A DNA stretch of 64,000 bases from Brevibacillus_H sp041920465. GTDB lineage: Bacteria; Bacillota; Bacilli; Brevibacillales; Brevibacillaceae. A program made the translations under genes and the position numbers. The stretch spans positions 124,001 through 188,000 of the forward strand of contig JBHGXW010000020.1 in NCBI GenBank assembly GCA_041920465.1, read 5' to 3'. The notes under the pieces are model-generated. The model had not been told where the DNA came from, did not search any database, and worked only from the letters and a program-made list of their open reading frames with translations. This document shows positions 49,430-59,465 of the stretch, in pieces. Numbering within the stretch: position 1 is the first letter of the stretch; the number at the start of each line of letters is the position of its first letter.

Positions 49430-50893
49430 TTACAATTCCGGCTTGCGCAGATGATACTGAGTCGCTTGCTCGTACGCATGCGCTACACGCAGAATCGTTG
49501 CTTCGTCAAATGCTTTCCCTACGATTTGCAGACCGATTGGCAGACCGTTGGAGGAGAAACCGCATGGCACACTGATCGCCGGCAAACCTGCCAGATTGAC
49601 CGGAATCGTGCAAATGTCCTCCAGATACATCTTCACCGGGTCGTTCATGTTTTCACCCAGTTTGAACGCCGTAGTCGGTGTGGTTGGGTGGATAATCACA
49701 TCGAAGTTGGCAAACACGTCCTGGAAATCGCGAATAATCAGGGTACGCACCTGCTGCGCCTTCTTGTAGTACGCATCGTAGTAGCCGGAGGAGAGCGCAT
49801 AGGTGCCGAGCATGATCCGGCGTTTTACTTCCGGCCCAAAGCCTTGGCTGCGGGTCTCTTTATAAAGCTGGATCAGATTTTCGCCGTTGTCGGCACGAAC
49901 CCCATAGCGTACTCCGTCGAATCGGGCCAGGTTGGAAGACGCCTCAGATGATGCGAGCAAATAGTAAGCAGGAACCGCGTATTCCGTATGCGGCATCGAT
50001 ACTTCGCTCCAGGTTGCGCCCATGCTTTCCAACTGCTTCAATGCAGCCAGCACGGAGTCGCGAATCTCCGCGTCGATTCCTTCGCCGATCAGCTCTTTGG
50101 GCACACCGATACGAAGTCCCTTTACCTCTCCCGTCAAAGCGGACAGATAGTCAGGCACATCTACATTGGCAGAGGTAGAATCGTATTCATCGTAGCCGGC
50201 AATAGCTTGCAGCACGTACGCGGAATCCTCCACGTTTTTGGTGACCGGGCCAATCTGGTCAAGGGAAGAAGCAAACGCCACAAGCCCAAATCGGGATACC
50301 CGTCCGTAGGTAGGCTTCAACCCAACAACGCCGCAAAACGCAGCCGGTTGACGAATCGAGCCGCCCGTATCAGAACCTAATGTGAAGAAAAACTGGCGTG
50401 CGGCCATTGCAGCTGCCGAACCGCCGCTCGAGCCGCCCGGGACACAATCCAGGTTCCACGGATTACGGGCAGGGAAAAACCCGGAGTTCTCATTGGAACC
50501 CCCCATTGCAAATTCGTCCATGTTCAACTTGGCCACAATCACCGCATCGGATGCGATCAGCTTTTTCGTGACGGTCGAATCGTAAATCGGATCATAATTG
50601 GCGAGAAGCTTGCTGGCACAAGTCGTCTTCATGCCTCGGGTGACGATGTTGTCTTTCAGACCGGCCGGCAATCCGAACAACAGGCCCAGTTCTTTGTCTC
50701 CTTTGGCAAGACGCTCGTCCAGTTTTTTCGCCTGCTCAAACGCCTGTTCCTCATTTACGCTGAGCACAGCGTTTACTTTATCGTCTGTTTCCTTCACACG
50801 CGACAAAGATGCTTCCACGAGATCGGTTACCGAGATTTCTTTTTTCCTCAGATCGCTATGTATTTCTGACAATCGTTTCTCTAATAATGACAC
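49430..50893 (-). CDS. gatA: Aspartyl/glutamyl-tRNA amidotransferase subunit A
   Basis: 487 residues, amidase-signature protein: catalytic Lys in GLPAGLKDNIV, the Ser-rich PGGSSGGSAAA and the nucleophile region GSDTGGSIRQPA. Supplies ammonia from glutamine for GatB. GTG at 50893 after AAAGGAGG; 13 nt from gatB. Confidence 0.97.
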   Translation of the reverse strand: MSLLEKRLSEIHSDLRKKEISVTDLVEASLSRVKETDDKVNAVLSVNEEQAFEQAKKLDERLAKGDKELGLLFGLPAGLKDNIVTRGMKTTCASKLLANYDPIYDSTVTKKLIASDAVIVAKLNMDEFAMGGSNENSGFFPARNPWNLDCVPGGSSGGSAAAMAARQFFFTLGSDTGGSIRQPAAFCGVVGLKPTYGRVSRFGLVAFASSLDQIGPVTKNVEDSAYVLQAIAGYDEYDSTSANVDVPDYLSALTGEVKGLRIGVPKELIGEGIDAEIRDSVLAALKQLESMGATWSEVSMPHTEYAVPAYYLLASSEASSNLARFDGVRYGVRADNGENLIQLYKETRSQGFGPEVKRRIMLGTYALSSGYYDAYYKKAQQVRTLIIRDFQDVFANFDVIIHPTTPTTAFKLGENMNDPVKMYLEDICTIPVNLAGLPAISVPCGFSSNGLPIGLQIVGKAFDEATILRVAHAYEQATQYHLRKPEL

Positions 50894-50924
50894 GCAGGTT
50901 TCCTCCTTTCTCCAATCAGACACG

Positions 50925-51215
50925 TTATTCGAATACGGCCGGAACCTTGAATTGCCCGTCTTCTTTGTCGGCAGCGTTGCGCAGTGCTTCCTCCCGTGGG
51001 ATGGACGGGCGCACAATATCTTCTCTCATTACATTTTTTACATCCGTAGCGTGGCTGGTCGGAGGTACTTCCGATGTATCCAGTTCATTCAGCTTAGCGG
51101 CAAAATCAAGAATGGCATTCAAGTCCTTGGTATATCGCTCAGTTTCTTCTTCCGTCAATTGAAGCCGTGCCAGATTGGCGACGTGTTCAACCTGCTCTCG
51201 AGTAATAGCACTCAT
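50925..51215 (-). CDS. gatC: Aspartyl/glutamyl-tRNA amidotransferase subunit C
   Basis: 96 residues (MSAITREQVEHVANLARLQL), the small wrapping subunit that stabilises GatA-GatB. ATG at 51215 after GGGGGTG; first gene of the gatCAB operon. Confidence 0.96.
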   Translation of the reverse strand: MSAITREQVEHVANLARLQLTEEETERYTKDLNAILDFAAKLNELDTSEVPPTSHATDVKNVMREDIVRPSIPREEALRNAADKEDGQFKVPAVFE

Positions 51216-51403
51216 TTTATCGACACCCCCGTTATCATATCTATCCACATCAGCACATCTATCCACATAAGATTGATGATACTTGAACAAAATGTGATTC
51301 GTCAATTTTCCACAGATTTCTTCCTCAGCAAAATAAAATTGACCTATAGCTTTTTTTAGGCTTAGGTCAATTGATGTCATTTTCAGGCTTCGGCGTGACC
51401 GGT

Positions 51404-52243
51404 TTATTTTTGCAGGGCCAGCTTTTGGCCCATTCTGAGAGCAGCTCCTTCCCGGATGCCCTGAGCCCACTCAATTTGGTTCTTCTCAAACAGCAGGATG
51501 ACGGTGGAGCCGAATTCAAACCAGCCCAATTCATCCCCTTTTTTCACATGCGGTCTGTCAACGATTTCTTCGGTGATTTGCCGTCCGCCACGCACATTGG
51601 TTGTGGCCCGGTTATATACCACCTTTACGCTGCCGACAAACAGCGCCCCCACCTTCACTACTGCGACAGTGCCCACCTCTTGATTATCAATGAACGTAAT
51701 CAGCCGCTCGTTGCGGGCAAACAATTTCTCCACGTGCTCGACGCCCATCTGATTCACCGGATATAATCTGCCGGGAAGATAGGAATACTTGGTCAGGGTT
51801 CCGTCAACCGGCGCGTGAATTCGATGGTAGTCGCGGGGACTTAAGTAGATGGTGATGAACAAGCCTCCGGCAAAACGGCCGGACAGACCAGGATCATGTC
51901 CCAGCAATTCTGCTACCTGATAATTTTTGCCTTTGGCCTGAATCAGCGTACCTTCCTGAATATCCCCCATCTGGGAAACCGTTCCGTCAACCGGGCTGAT
52001 AATTGCCCGCGGATCAGCTTCAATCGGACGGGCACCCGGCTTCAGTTTCCGGACAAAAAACTCTTTCAGCGACTTGTATTCGGTTACCGGCTTCTCAATG
52101 GCAGACACGTCGATGTTGTACATGCGGATGTAATGGCGAATAGCCAACCGACTGAAACGAGAGGCTGTTATTTTCCCCATCGTCCTAGACATCGCGTTCT
52201 GAGGAAGGCGATGAATCAAGCCTCGAAGCAAACGTTTCCTCAA
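51404..52243 (-). CDS. psd: Phosphatidylserine decarboxylase
   Basis: 279 residues. SPVDGTV and the catalytic IHAPVDG, then the self-cleavage site in EFGSTVILLFE (Gly-Ser, Ser becomes pyruvoyl). Makes phosphatidylethanolamine at the membrane. TTG at 52243 (LRKRLL) after AAGGAG; a TTG 9 nt upstream is too close to the ribosome site. Confidence 0.92.
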   Translation of the reverse strand: MRKRLLRGLIHRLPQNAMSRTMGKITASRFSRLAIRHYIRMYNIDVSAIEKPVTEYKSLKEFFVRKLKPGARPIEADPRAIISPVDGTVSQMGDIQEGTLIQAKGKNYQVAELLGHDPGLSGRFAGGLFITIYLSPRDYHRIHAPVDGTLTKYSYLPGRLYPVNQMGVEHVEKLFARNERLITFIDNQEVGTVAVVKVGALFVGSVKVVYNRATTNVRGGRQITEEIVDRPHVKKGDELGWFEFGSTVILLFEKNQIEWAQGIREGAALRMGQKLALQK

Positions 52244-52269
52244 TGAAAGCAACTCCTTGTTATGCTTCG

Positions 52270-53751
52270 TTATTTCAAAGTTTTGCGAAGCTTAGTCGAC
52301 AGGTCGCTCAACTGGCGGATTTCTTCTGCAATTTGCGTAATTTTCTCACGTTGAGACTCCGCAGTTGCAAATACTTCTTCCAGACTGGCTACCGACTCTT
52401 CCGTGATCGAGGTGATGTTGGACATTTCGTCCGCCACTTCGCCCGAACGGCGTTTTACTTTATCCATACTGGTTCGGACAGCTTCCACTGCCTGCATGAA
52501 GCTTTCCATTCCAGTTTTGATTTTTTCCATCGACTGCGCTGTATTTTTCGCGATTTCCTGGCCTTTAAATACGGAAGATTCCCCTTGCTGCATCTGTTTT
52601 ACGGCATTTTGGCTCTCCGCTCGAAGCGATTCCAGAATGGTGGCAATTTCATGTGTAGCACTGGCGCTTTGTTCCGCCAGCTTGCGCACTTCATCGGCAA
52701 CCACCGCAAAGCCTTTGCCATGCTCTCCTGCCCGAGCCGATTCTATTGCCGCGTTGAGAGCCAGCAGGTTTGTCTGAGTGGCAATTTGGTTGATGGCGCT
52801 TACAATGTTTTCAACTTTTTCAGCCCGCTCATTCAATTGATAAATTGTCGCGGAAGCAACCCGGACAGTCTCCACAATATGCTCCATTTGAGAGGAAAGC
52901 TCCTGCATCATCTCTATTCCCGTAGTGAGTCGGCGGTTGTTTTTCTCCGCTTCATTCATCATCGCAAGCGACTGTTCATTGACAGCGGCAATCTCTCCGT
53001 CGATTGATTGAATCTCTTCTTCAATCTTGCAAGTGGAGTTGGCCTGTGATTCCATCCCGGAAGCCACCTCCCGGAACGCACTCATCATATCGTCCGTATT
53101 GCGTCTGGTCACATCCGCATTATCGTTAACGTGGCGAGAGGTCTCATCAAGTGTTTCGGTAACAAGCGTTACTTCTTCCAGAAGAATACCCAGTTGACGC
53201 TGCTTTTCCTCGGCATCGCGACGGGCACTGACCGCTTGTTTAAGCGTTGCCTGTCCGGATAAGCACAAATAGATAAGTCCAATACACATCAGGATGATAG
53301 CGATTAATTCCAGCACAAGATTAACCAATTGGTCATCACCGTCGAACAAGTCAATCATGCCGGTGGCAAACCCAAACCCGTACCCTGCCAAATACAATGT
53401 TCCGGTGGTCACGATCAGTTTCCAGTCCAGATAAGCGGCTAATAACCCTAAACTCATAAAGACGAGATAGCTAACTTCCGCATAGTTGGTCACATGGTTG
53501 AACGAGAGAGCGTAAAAAACCAATCCAATTGCTACCAGATAACGGATAAAGACACTCTCTTTCTTGACAAAATACAACGGGGAGACAATCAAGGTAATCA
53601 CAAGCCCGATTGAAACCACACTCCAGAAGGAAGTACCCGTTTGCAGGGAAATAAGACCTGCTACCCACAAATGGTTCCATAAAAGAAAAATCATAAAACC
53701 GTCTTTGTTGGTTAAAGTATTTCGAACCAGATTAACTAATGCGTTTAGCAT
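52270..53751 (-). CDS. Methyl-accepting chemotaxis protein with multi-pass membrane N terminus
   Basis: 493 residues. About six membrane segments (residues 10-190) without an extracellular ligand domain, then a cytoplasmic signalling domain with EKVENIVSAINQIATQTNLLALNAAIE and ARAGEHGKGFAVVADEVRKLAEQS. No HAMP is evident. Sensing may be of membrane state or through the membrane segments. ATG at 53751 after GGGGAGG. Confidence 0.9.
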   Translation of the reverse strand: MLNALVNLVRNTLTNKDGFMIFLLWNHLWVAGLISLQTGTSFWSVVSIGLVITLIVSPLYFVKKESVFIRYLVAIGLVFYALSFNHVTNYAEVSYLVFMSLGLLAAYLDWKLIVTTGTLYLAGYGFGFATGMIDLFDGDDQLVNLVLELIAIILMCIGLIYLCLSGQATLKQAVSARRDAEEKQRQLGILLEEVTLVTETLDETSRHVNDNADVTRRNTDDMMSAFREVASGMESQANSTCKIEEEIQSIDGEIAAVNEQSLAMMNEAEKNNRRLTTGIEMMQELSSQMEHIVETVRVASATIYQLNERAEKVENIVSAINQIATQTNLLALNAAIESARAGEHGKGFAVVADEVRKLAEQSASATHEIATILESLRAESQNAVKQMQQGESSVFKGQEIAKNTAQSMEKIKTGMESFMQAVEAVRTSMDKVKRRSGEVADEMSNITSITEESVASLEEVFATAESQREKITQIAEEIRQLSDLSTKLRKTLK

Positions 53752-53921
53752 TCCATCTTTTCCTCCCCTTTTGCTTTCTAAACCCTCGCTAACATCTCTA
53801 TGTATTTCCCCGATCGCAGACAGATGAAACACAGACTGATTCTACATTACCATAACTGCCTGACCATAGAAAGGATAGAAACTGGCAAATACAAAAGAAT
53901 TCCATTCCTATCCTATACAAG

Positions 53922-54881
53922 TTATACCATATATAGAAATAGCAATAAAGAAACGGCAGAGAAAAAGATGCTGATCAAATACATTACCATAACCGTCTGC
54001 TTCGCGGTTAGCCCTTTGGACATTAACCGATGGTGCATATGCCGCCGGTCTGCCTGATACATGGGCTTGCCCGCGAGGATCCGGCTGATGAACACCTGAA
54101 TCGTATCCATGACGGGGAGTCCCAGAGCCAGAACCGTCACCGCCAGCGAAATAAGGGTCGCTCCCTTCATCAAACCTTCCAAGGAAACAATGGCAAGGGC
54201 AAATCCGAGAAAAGTGGCTCCGGCGTCTCCCATGAACAACTGGGCGGGATAAAAGTTAAACCGTAAAAATGCCAATGTCGCTCCGGCTAATACGATGGCG
54301 ATCATGGCTGTTAAATCCTGCCCTTTGACGAACGAAATAAAAAACATCGTGGTAGAAGCTAATGTGACGACTCCGCCAGCCAAACCGTCCGCACCGTCCA
54401 AAAAATTCACCATATTGATCAGACCAACAATCCAGATAATCGTTGCCACAAACGACAGCCAGACAGGGAACACCACCATGTCAGCTTGCTTGGCAAACAG
54501 CGAAAGGTTCATTCCGGCAAAGCGAATGCCCATCCAATAGGCAAGCACGGCAACCGCGATTTGAACTATCAGCTTCGGGGAGACGGGAAATTCCATCCGG
54601 TTTGCTTTAAACCAATCGTCAATGGTGCCCACTCCAACTAATAGAGCTCCCCCGATAAGAAGCACCTGAATGAGCGGCTGGTCTCCCGCGATCAACAGCA
54701 AAATAAACCCTATCCCTGCGTACATGGCGATCCCGCCGGAAAGAGGCATGGGGCGTTCGTGCGCCTTTCGCCCTGTCGGCATATCTAAAAGACGAACCTT
54801 CCAGGCAAGCTGCTTGGCCAGCGGAATCAACACATAGACCAAAAAAAATGAAGCGAACAAAGCTACCAGATATAAGGACAA
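53922..54881 (-). CDS. tagO: Undecaprenyl-phosphate N-acetylglucosaminyl-1-phosphate transferase (TagO/WecA family)
   Basis: 319 residues, about 10-11 membrane segments. NMVNFLDGADGLAGG, NFYPAQLFMGDAGATFLGF and the HMHHRLM loop are family signatures. Starts teichoic-acid or teichuronic-type polymer synthesis on undecaprenyl phosphate. TTG start at 54881 after GGGGGTG. Confidence 0.92.
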   Translation of the reverse strand: MSLYLVALFASFFLVYVLIPLAKQLAWKVRLLDMPTGRKAHERPMPLSGGIAMYAGIGFILLLIAGDQPLIQVLLIGGALLVGVGTIDDWFKANRMEFPVSPKLIVQIAVAVLAYWMGIRFAGMNLSLFAKQADMVVFPVWLSFVATIIWIVGLINMVNFLDGADGLAGGVVTLASTTMFFISFVKGQDLTAMIAIVLAGATLAFLRFNFYPAQLFMGDAGATFLGFALAIVSLEGLMKGATLISLAVTVLALGLPVMDTIQVFISRILAGKPMYQADRRHMHHRLMSKGLTAKQTVMVMYLISIFFSAVSLLLFLYMV

Positions 54882-54930
54882 AATAACACCCCCAAACCAT
54901 TCCTTATCCTAGTTTGGGCTGAATAATAAA

Positions 54931-54964
54931 AAGCTACCCCCTCGATAGAGCGAGAGAGTAGCTT
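54931..54964 (-). terminator. Terminator of rocA
   Basis: AAGCTAC and GTAGCTT outer stem, CTCG/CGAG inner stem, followed on the minus strand by TTTTTATTATT. Confidence 0.8.
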
Positions 54965-54988
54965 GCTTACGTGTTGGAATAAAATGGA

Positions 54989-56536
54989 TTACAGTTGTTC
55001 GGAAACCAGTTTCGCTTGGGTGAAGAGCAACAGGTAGTCTGGGCCGCCTGCTTTGGAGTCGGTACCGGACATGTTGAATCCGCCGAATGGATGTACGCCA
55101 ACAAGTGCACCTGTACATTTGCGGTTGAAGTACAGATTACCTACGAAGAATTCGTTACGAGCTCTTTCGAGGTGTTCACGATTGCGGCTGAATACGGAAC
55201 CGGTGAGTCCGTATTCTGTGTTGTTGGCGATTTCCATTGCATGATCGAAATCGTTTGCCTTGCAGAACGCTACAACCGGTCCGAAGATCTCTTCTTGCAT
55301 GATGCGAGCGTCTGGAGCAACGTCAGCAAATACGGTTGGCTGGATGAAGAATCCGCTTTCTGGCCCTTTTTCACCGCCAGCCATCAATTTGCCTTCCGTT
55401 TTACCGATCTCGATGTATTCAAGAATTTTGTTGTATGCTTTTTCGTCGATTACTGGACCTGTGTAGAACTCAGGATTTACCACGTCACCGATGGTTAATT
55501 GTTTGGTCAGTTCTGTTACGCGGTTCAATACTTGATCGTATACGTCCTGGTGAACGATTGCACGGGAGCAAGCGGAACATTTTTGTCCGGAGAATCCGAA
55601 TGCGGATGCTACGATTGCTTGAGCTGCCGCTTCCAGATCGCAGTCGTTGTCAACAACGATAGAGTCTTTACCGCCCATCTCAGCAACGAGACGTTTAATC
55701 CATTTTTGGCCTGGACGATGTTTCGCAGCCAATTCGTTGATGCGAAGACCTACATCGCGTGAACCGGTGAAGCTGATGAAGCGAGTCATCGGGTGCTCAA
55801 CAAGGTAGTCGCCCACTTCAGCGCCGCTGCCTGGCAAGAAGTTAACAACACCTGCAGGAACGCCAGCGTCTTCCAGGATTTCCATGAATTTCGCCGCGAT
55901 TACAGGAGTAGTAGAAGCTGGTTTCAATACGACAGTGTTGCCTGCTACAATAGCGGCAGTTGTCATACCTACCATGATCGCGAGCGGGAAGTTCCAAGGC
56001 GGGATAACGATACCAACACCGAGTGGAACATAGTACAATTCGTTATCTTCGGTCGGAATGCGAGTCAACGGATGGCGCTCAGCCAATTTATCCATTTGAC
56101 GGCCATAGTATTCCATGAAGTCGATTGCTTCTGCTGTATCGGCATCTGCTTCTGCCCAGCTCTTACCTGCTTCTTTTACCAGCCAGGCGGAGAATTCATG
56201 CTTGCGGCGGCGCAGGATCGCTGCGGCCTTATACAGATAACGGGAACGAGCTACGGGAGATACGTTTTTCCAGGTTTCAAATGTGTTGAGTGCAGTTTGA
56301 ATCGCTTTTTCAGCGAGCGCTTGGTCAGCTTGGGACACAACGCCAACCACTTGTTCTTTATTAGAAGGGTTAATGGATTTAACCTTCTTTTCTGTTTTGA
56401 TGCGTTCGCCGCCGATGATCAAGTCATATTCACGGCCCAATTCACTTTCAACCTTTGCCAAAGCCTGTTCGAAGGCCTGCTTGTTTTCTGGCAATCTAAA
56501 ATTGGTAAACGGTTCATTCTTGAATTCAACTTGCAC
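54989..56536 (-). CDS. rocA: L-glutamate gamma-semialdehyde dehydrogenase
   Basis: 515 residues, the RocA/PruA size. PPWNFPLAIMVG, GSRDVGLRI and the catalytic Cys in GQKCSACSR; C-terminal PFGGFNMSGTDSKAGGPDYL is the P5CDH-specific end. Oxidises the semialdehyde from proline or arginine breakdown to glutamate with NAD. GTG at 56536 after GAGGAGG. It stands alone here with its own terminator. Confidence 0.96.
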   Translation of the reverse strand: MQVEFKNEPFTNFRLPENKQAFEQALAKVESELGREYDLIIGGERIKTEKKVKSINPSNKEQVVGVVSQADQALAEKAIQTALNTFETWKNVSPVARSRYLYKAAAILRRRKHEFSAWLVKEAGKSWAEADADTAEAIDFMEYYGRQMDKLAERHPLTRIPTEDNELYYVPLGVGIVIPPWNFPLAIMVGMTTAAIVAGNTVVLKPASTTPVIAAKFMEILEDAGVPAGVVNFLPGSGAEVGDYLVEHPMTRFISFTGSRDVGLRINELAAKHRPGQKWIKRLVAEMGGKDSIVVDNDCDLEAAAQAIVASAFGFSGQKCSACSRAIVHQDVYDQVLNRVTELTKQLTIGDVVNPEFYTGPVIDEKAYNKILEYIEIGKTEGKLMAGGEKGPESGFFIQPTVFADVAPDARIMQEEIFGPVVAFCKANDFDHAMEIANNTEYGLTGSVFSRNREHLERARNEFFVGNLYFNRKCTGALVGVHPFGGFNMSGTDSKAGGPDYLLLFTQAKLVSEQL

Positions 56537-56704
56537 GTCTTTCGCCTCCTCAATTCCTTCTGCTTTACATTGAATTGTTTAAATGCAAGGATCATACCAA
56601 CTATCAAAAAAGTCATTCCGATCCTAGTGTTGCCGTCTGTCGGTGATTCCATCCGATGTCATTATCCAAGGCAGACTTTACAATTTAGGCTTTCGCGCAA
56701 AAAA

Positions 56705-56722
56705 ACTTGGCGGCTGCCAAGT
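56705..56722 (-). terminator. Terminator of the camS-like gene
   Basis: ACTTGGC and GCCAAGT, 7-bp stem with 4-nt loop, followed by a T7 run on the minus strand. Confidence 0.8.
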
Positions 56723-56830
56723 CTTTTTGCGTCAAATGAACTCTTGGACAAAAATGTGTAAATGTGTTGCGGTTACACACTCTTAAACACGAATGTACAC
56801 AAATGCGTGCGGGCGTGCGGTTTTCTATCT

Positions 56831-57904
56831 TTACTGACGGTAAATATGCATATAACCTTCTCCGTTAGCAGGGCGAACGTATATCGCCAACGGTTTGTTG
56901 ATCGATTGAACATATAAGTTGACCTGCACTTTTTTATCAAACAACTGATCGATCATGGAGGCGACGTATTGTGTATATTGCAATACCTCTGTGCGCGAAT
57001 CGTATTCAGCCGTTGCTGTAATGGTCATTTCAATCAATTGGCCGTCCATAAACCGTCCGACACCGGTAAGGCCGATGTACTCTCCGAAGAAAGACTGGCT
57101 CTGTTTCATCAGCTTCTCATACTGAAGAGAGATTTGCGGGTAGGCTTTGTAGGCGTCATCACTCGGGAATAAATAATACGCTTCATCGATCGGCTGCCAT
57201 TTGGACACACTGCTCTCAGCGGCATTTACGGTACCAGTCAGAATGAAGTGTCCCGGTATCAAGGTAGATGTTTTGTCCGGCACTTGATAGAGGGCAACTA
57301 CCATCGGAATTTGCGGTGCTTCCGCACGTACCTTGGCTACGATATGAGCAGCCAACTGCTGGCCTTTGGTTCTAAGTTCGTCCGTGGTATACTCCTTGTC
57401 TTGTCCGGAAGCATCCTTATATCTGGGTGACAATGTCAGGCCGAGTACAATCCCGGCCAGTTTCTTGGAGTTTTTGTCCAGGTAATCGTGCTCCAATACA
57501 TGGACAAGCAGGTTGCCTCCCTTCTCCGGATTTAAACCGGCCGGATCTTCACTTGGAGAAGACAGCCACGCTTTCACCTGATCAGCCGAAATCACTTGCC
57601 CCTCTTGGAAATAGTAATCGTCTTCCTTAAACGTCTCGCGGGCGATCTCTACCAAACCCAATTCCAAATGGCTGAAATCGATACGATATGTTTTTAGCTT
57701 GCTCAGCATTCCGCGCGTTTTATTTTCTTTATAAGGAAAGAGCCCTGTATAGTAATCATCGCTTACATCCACTACCGGTGAGATAGAAGGAGTAGCCGGC
57801 TCGGGAGTATTCTCTTTGCCTGGCAGAAGCGAACAGGCAGACGCGGTAAAAGCCAGCAGGCAAGAGCAGGCTGCCAAGGCAAGCTTGTTAAAGTATCTTT
57901 TCAT
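56831..57904 (-). CDS. CamS-family sex-pheromone lipoprotein
   Basis: 357 residues. Signal peptide with lipobox TASAC near residue 24, then an extracellular domain (DYYTGLFPYKENKTRGML; GLTLSPRYKD). Matches the CamS family of lipoproteins whose signal peptides give pheromones in enterococci and staphylococci; in bacilli the role is unclear. The N-terminal signal here (MKRYFNKLALAACSCLLAFT) could release a short peptide, but this is speculation. ATG at 57904; it overlaps the ppx gene end by 17 nt. Confidence 0.85.
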   Translation of the reverse strand: MKRYFNKLALAACSCLLAFTASACSLLPGKENTPEPATPSISPVVDVSDDYYTGLFPYKENKTRGMLSKLKTYRIDFSHLELGLVEIARETFKEDDYYFQEGQVISADQVKAWLSSPSEDPAGLNPEKGGNLLVHVLEHDYLDKNSKKLAGIVLGLTLSPRYKDASGQDKEYTTDELRTKGQQLAAHIVAKVRAEAPQIPMVVALYQVPDKTSTLIPGHFILTGTVNAAESSVSKWQPIDEAYYLFPSDDAYKAYPQISLQYEKLMKQSQSFFGEYIGLTGVGRFMDGQLIEMTITATAEYDSRTEVLQYTQYVASMIDQLFDKKVQVNLYVQSINKPLAIYVRPANGEGYMHIYRQ

Positions 57905-59438
57905 TGTCATAAACTCCTTTATCTTTCCGACCGCATTCGTCCACAATTTCTGCTGACAACGTGTATTTGTAACCAAACGCCTTTTCAAACTTCTGTTGAA
58001 ACTCGTTTGCTTCCTTCAATTCCAGCTCAATATCCCGGCTGGTCGTGCTTACCGTAATCTGAATCTGCTTATTGGCTAACCGGCAGGAAACATCAACAAT
58101 TTCTTTGGATAGCGCCCGGTCAAATGCGCGAGCCATCAGCAGCAAAAGACTCAGCTTCTGAACCAGTTCCTCATCGCCAGGTTCGGTAATCATCTGGTAG
58201 GGTGCAATCCATTCACGCGTTTTCTTCTTGTTTTTAAAAGAAGCGATCAAGGCAATCAACAAGCGTTCCCGATGGGTTAAACCGGCAATTTTGGAGTGAA
58301 GCAGCACGTAAAAAGTATGTTTATGCCAGTCATAAAAGCTGACGGCCACCCCTACATCGTGCAAATAGGCCGCGATGGAGAGAAGCTGTCGCTCTTTTTT
58401 TCCCAACTTGTGCAAGGATTGCAGTTCGTCAAACAGGCGTGCGGACAAGAAAGCGACATGACGGGAGTGGTCCACGTCTACATTGTAATATTCCATCGTA
58501 TTGAACACGTCGCTCATCGTCACTTCTTCGCCGCTAAGACTGCCCTTGTCCCCGTAGTAATACTCAAAAAACAGTCCTTCCCGCAAGCCGTTTCCGCTGA
58601 TGAGCAAGCGCGGGGCACGGCACGCTTCCATCAATGTTTGGATAATCAGCCCGCCCGCTACGATGATGTCAGTTCTGTCTTTGGACAAACCGGGCAGCGA
58701 CTGCAGCTCTTGCAGGGATAAAGAAGACATGTAGTTGATGGTGTCATCCACTTGCGTTTTGCTCATCTGGTAGTGATGCGCGCTTTCCAGGGGATAACCG
58801 ATCAGCTGCCGATGCACCCGGGCAATGTTGCGGACCGTTCCGCCCAGACCGATCAGCGGCAGCCCGGTTTGCGAGCCAAACCACCTATATTCCTGATAAA
58901 CCTTGTGCAAATAAGCTTTCAACTCGCTTGCCTTCTCACGAAACTGCTCCGTTAGCGTCAACGCGCCAAACGGCAAGCTGACGGCATTTTTCAGTTGCCG
59001 ATCGGCAAAATAGGTTACTTCCGAGCTTCCGCCGCCAATATCAAGCGTAAAACCGGCATCTACGGCAAACCCGTTCATTACCCCAAGAAAGCCGTAATAC
59101 CCTTCTTCCTGCCCGCTAAGAACACGGAAGCGAAGCCCGGTTTGGCGCTCCACCGCCTCCAGAAATTCGGATTGATTTATGGCTTGGCGCACCGCCGCCG
59201 TCGTTATCGGAAGAATCGTCGTAACTCCGCGGGAACGGCAAATTTTCATGAAACGGGTTAATGCGGCCAGCGCCCGTTTGATGGCCGGGGCTTTCAGTGT
59301 TTGTTCCGCCCCCATATTTTCGCTTAACCGAACCGTCTCCTTGGTGTCGTCAATCAGATGATACACTTGCTTCGTCACCTGGAAAATGACCATGCGGATG
59401 GAATTGGACCCCATGTCTATGATGGCGATTTTATCCAC
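57888..59438 (-). CDS. ppx: Ppx/GppA phosphatase family protein with C-terminal HD-like domain
   Basis: 516 residues. IIDMGSNSIRMVIF, LDIGGGSSEVTYF and GLGGTVRNIA mark the ASKHA fold; the C-terminal half has HDVGVAVSFYDWHKHTFYVLLH typical of the HD part. Degrades polyphosphate or pppGpp. GTG at 59438 after AAGGAG. Confidence 0.92.
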   Translation of the reverse strand: MDKIAIIDMGSNSIRMVIFQVTKQVYHLIDDTKETVRLSENMGAEQTLKAPAIKRALAALTRFMKICRSRGVTTILPITTAAVRQAINQSEFLEAVERQTGLRFRVLSGQEEGYYGFLGVMNGFAVDAGFTLDIGGGSSEVTYFADRQLKNAVSLPFGALTLTEQFREKASELKAYLHKVYQEYRWFGSQTGLPLIGLGGTVRNIARVHRQLIGYPLESAHHYQMSKTQVDDTINYMSSLSLQELQSLPGLSKDRTDIIVAGGLIIQTLMEACRAPRLLISGNGLREGLFFEYYYGDKGSLSGEEVTMSDVFNTMEYYNVDVDHSRHVAFLSARLFDELQSLHKLGKKERQLLSIAAYLHDVGVAVSFYDWHKHTFYVLLHSKIAGLTHRERLLIALIASFKNKKKTREWIAPYQMITEPGDEELVQKLSLLLLMARAFDRALSKEIVDVSCRLANKQIQITVSTTSRDIELELKEANEFQQKFEKAFGYKYTLSAEIVDECGRKDKGVYDNEKIL

Positions 59439-59465
59439 AGTTGGCCGCTCCTTTTCGCTGTATTT

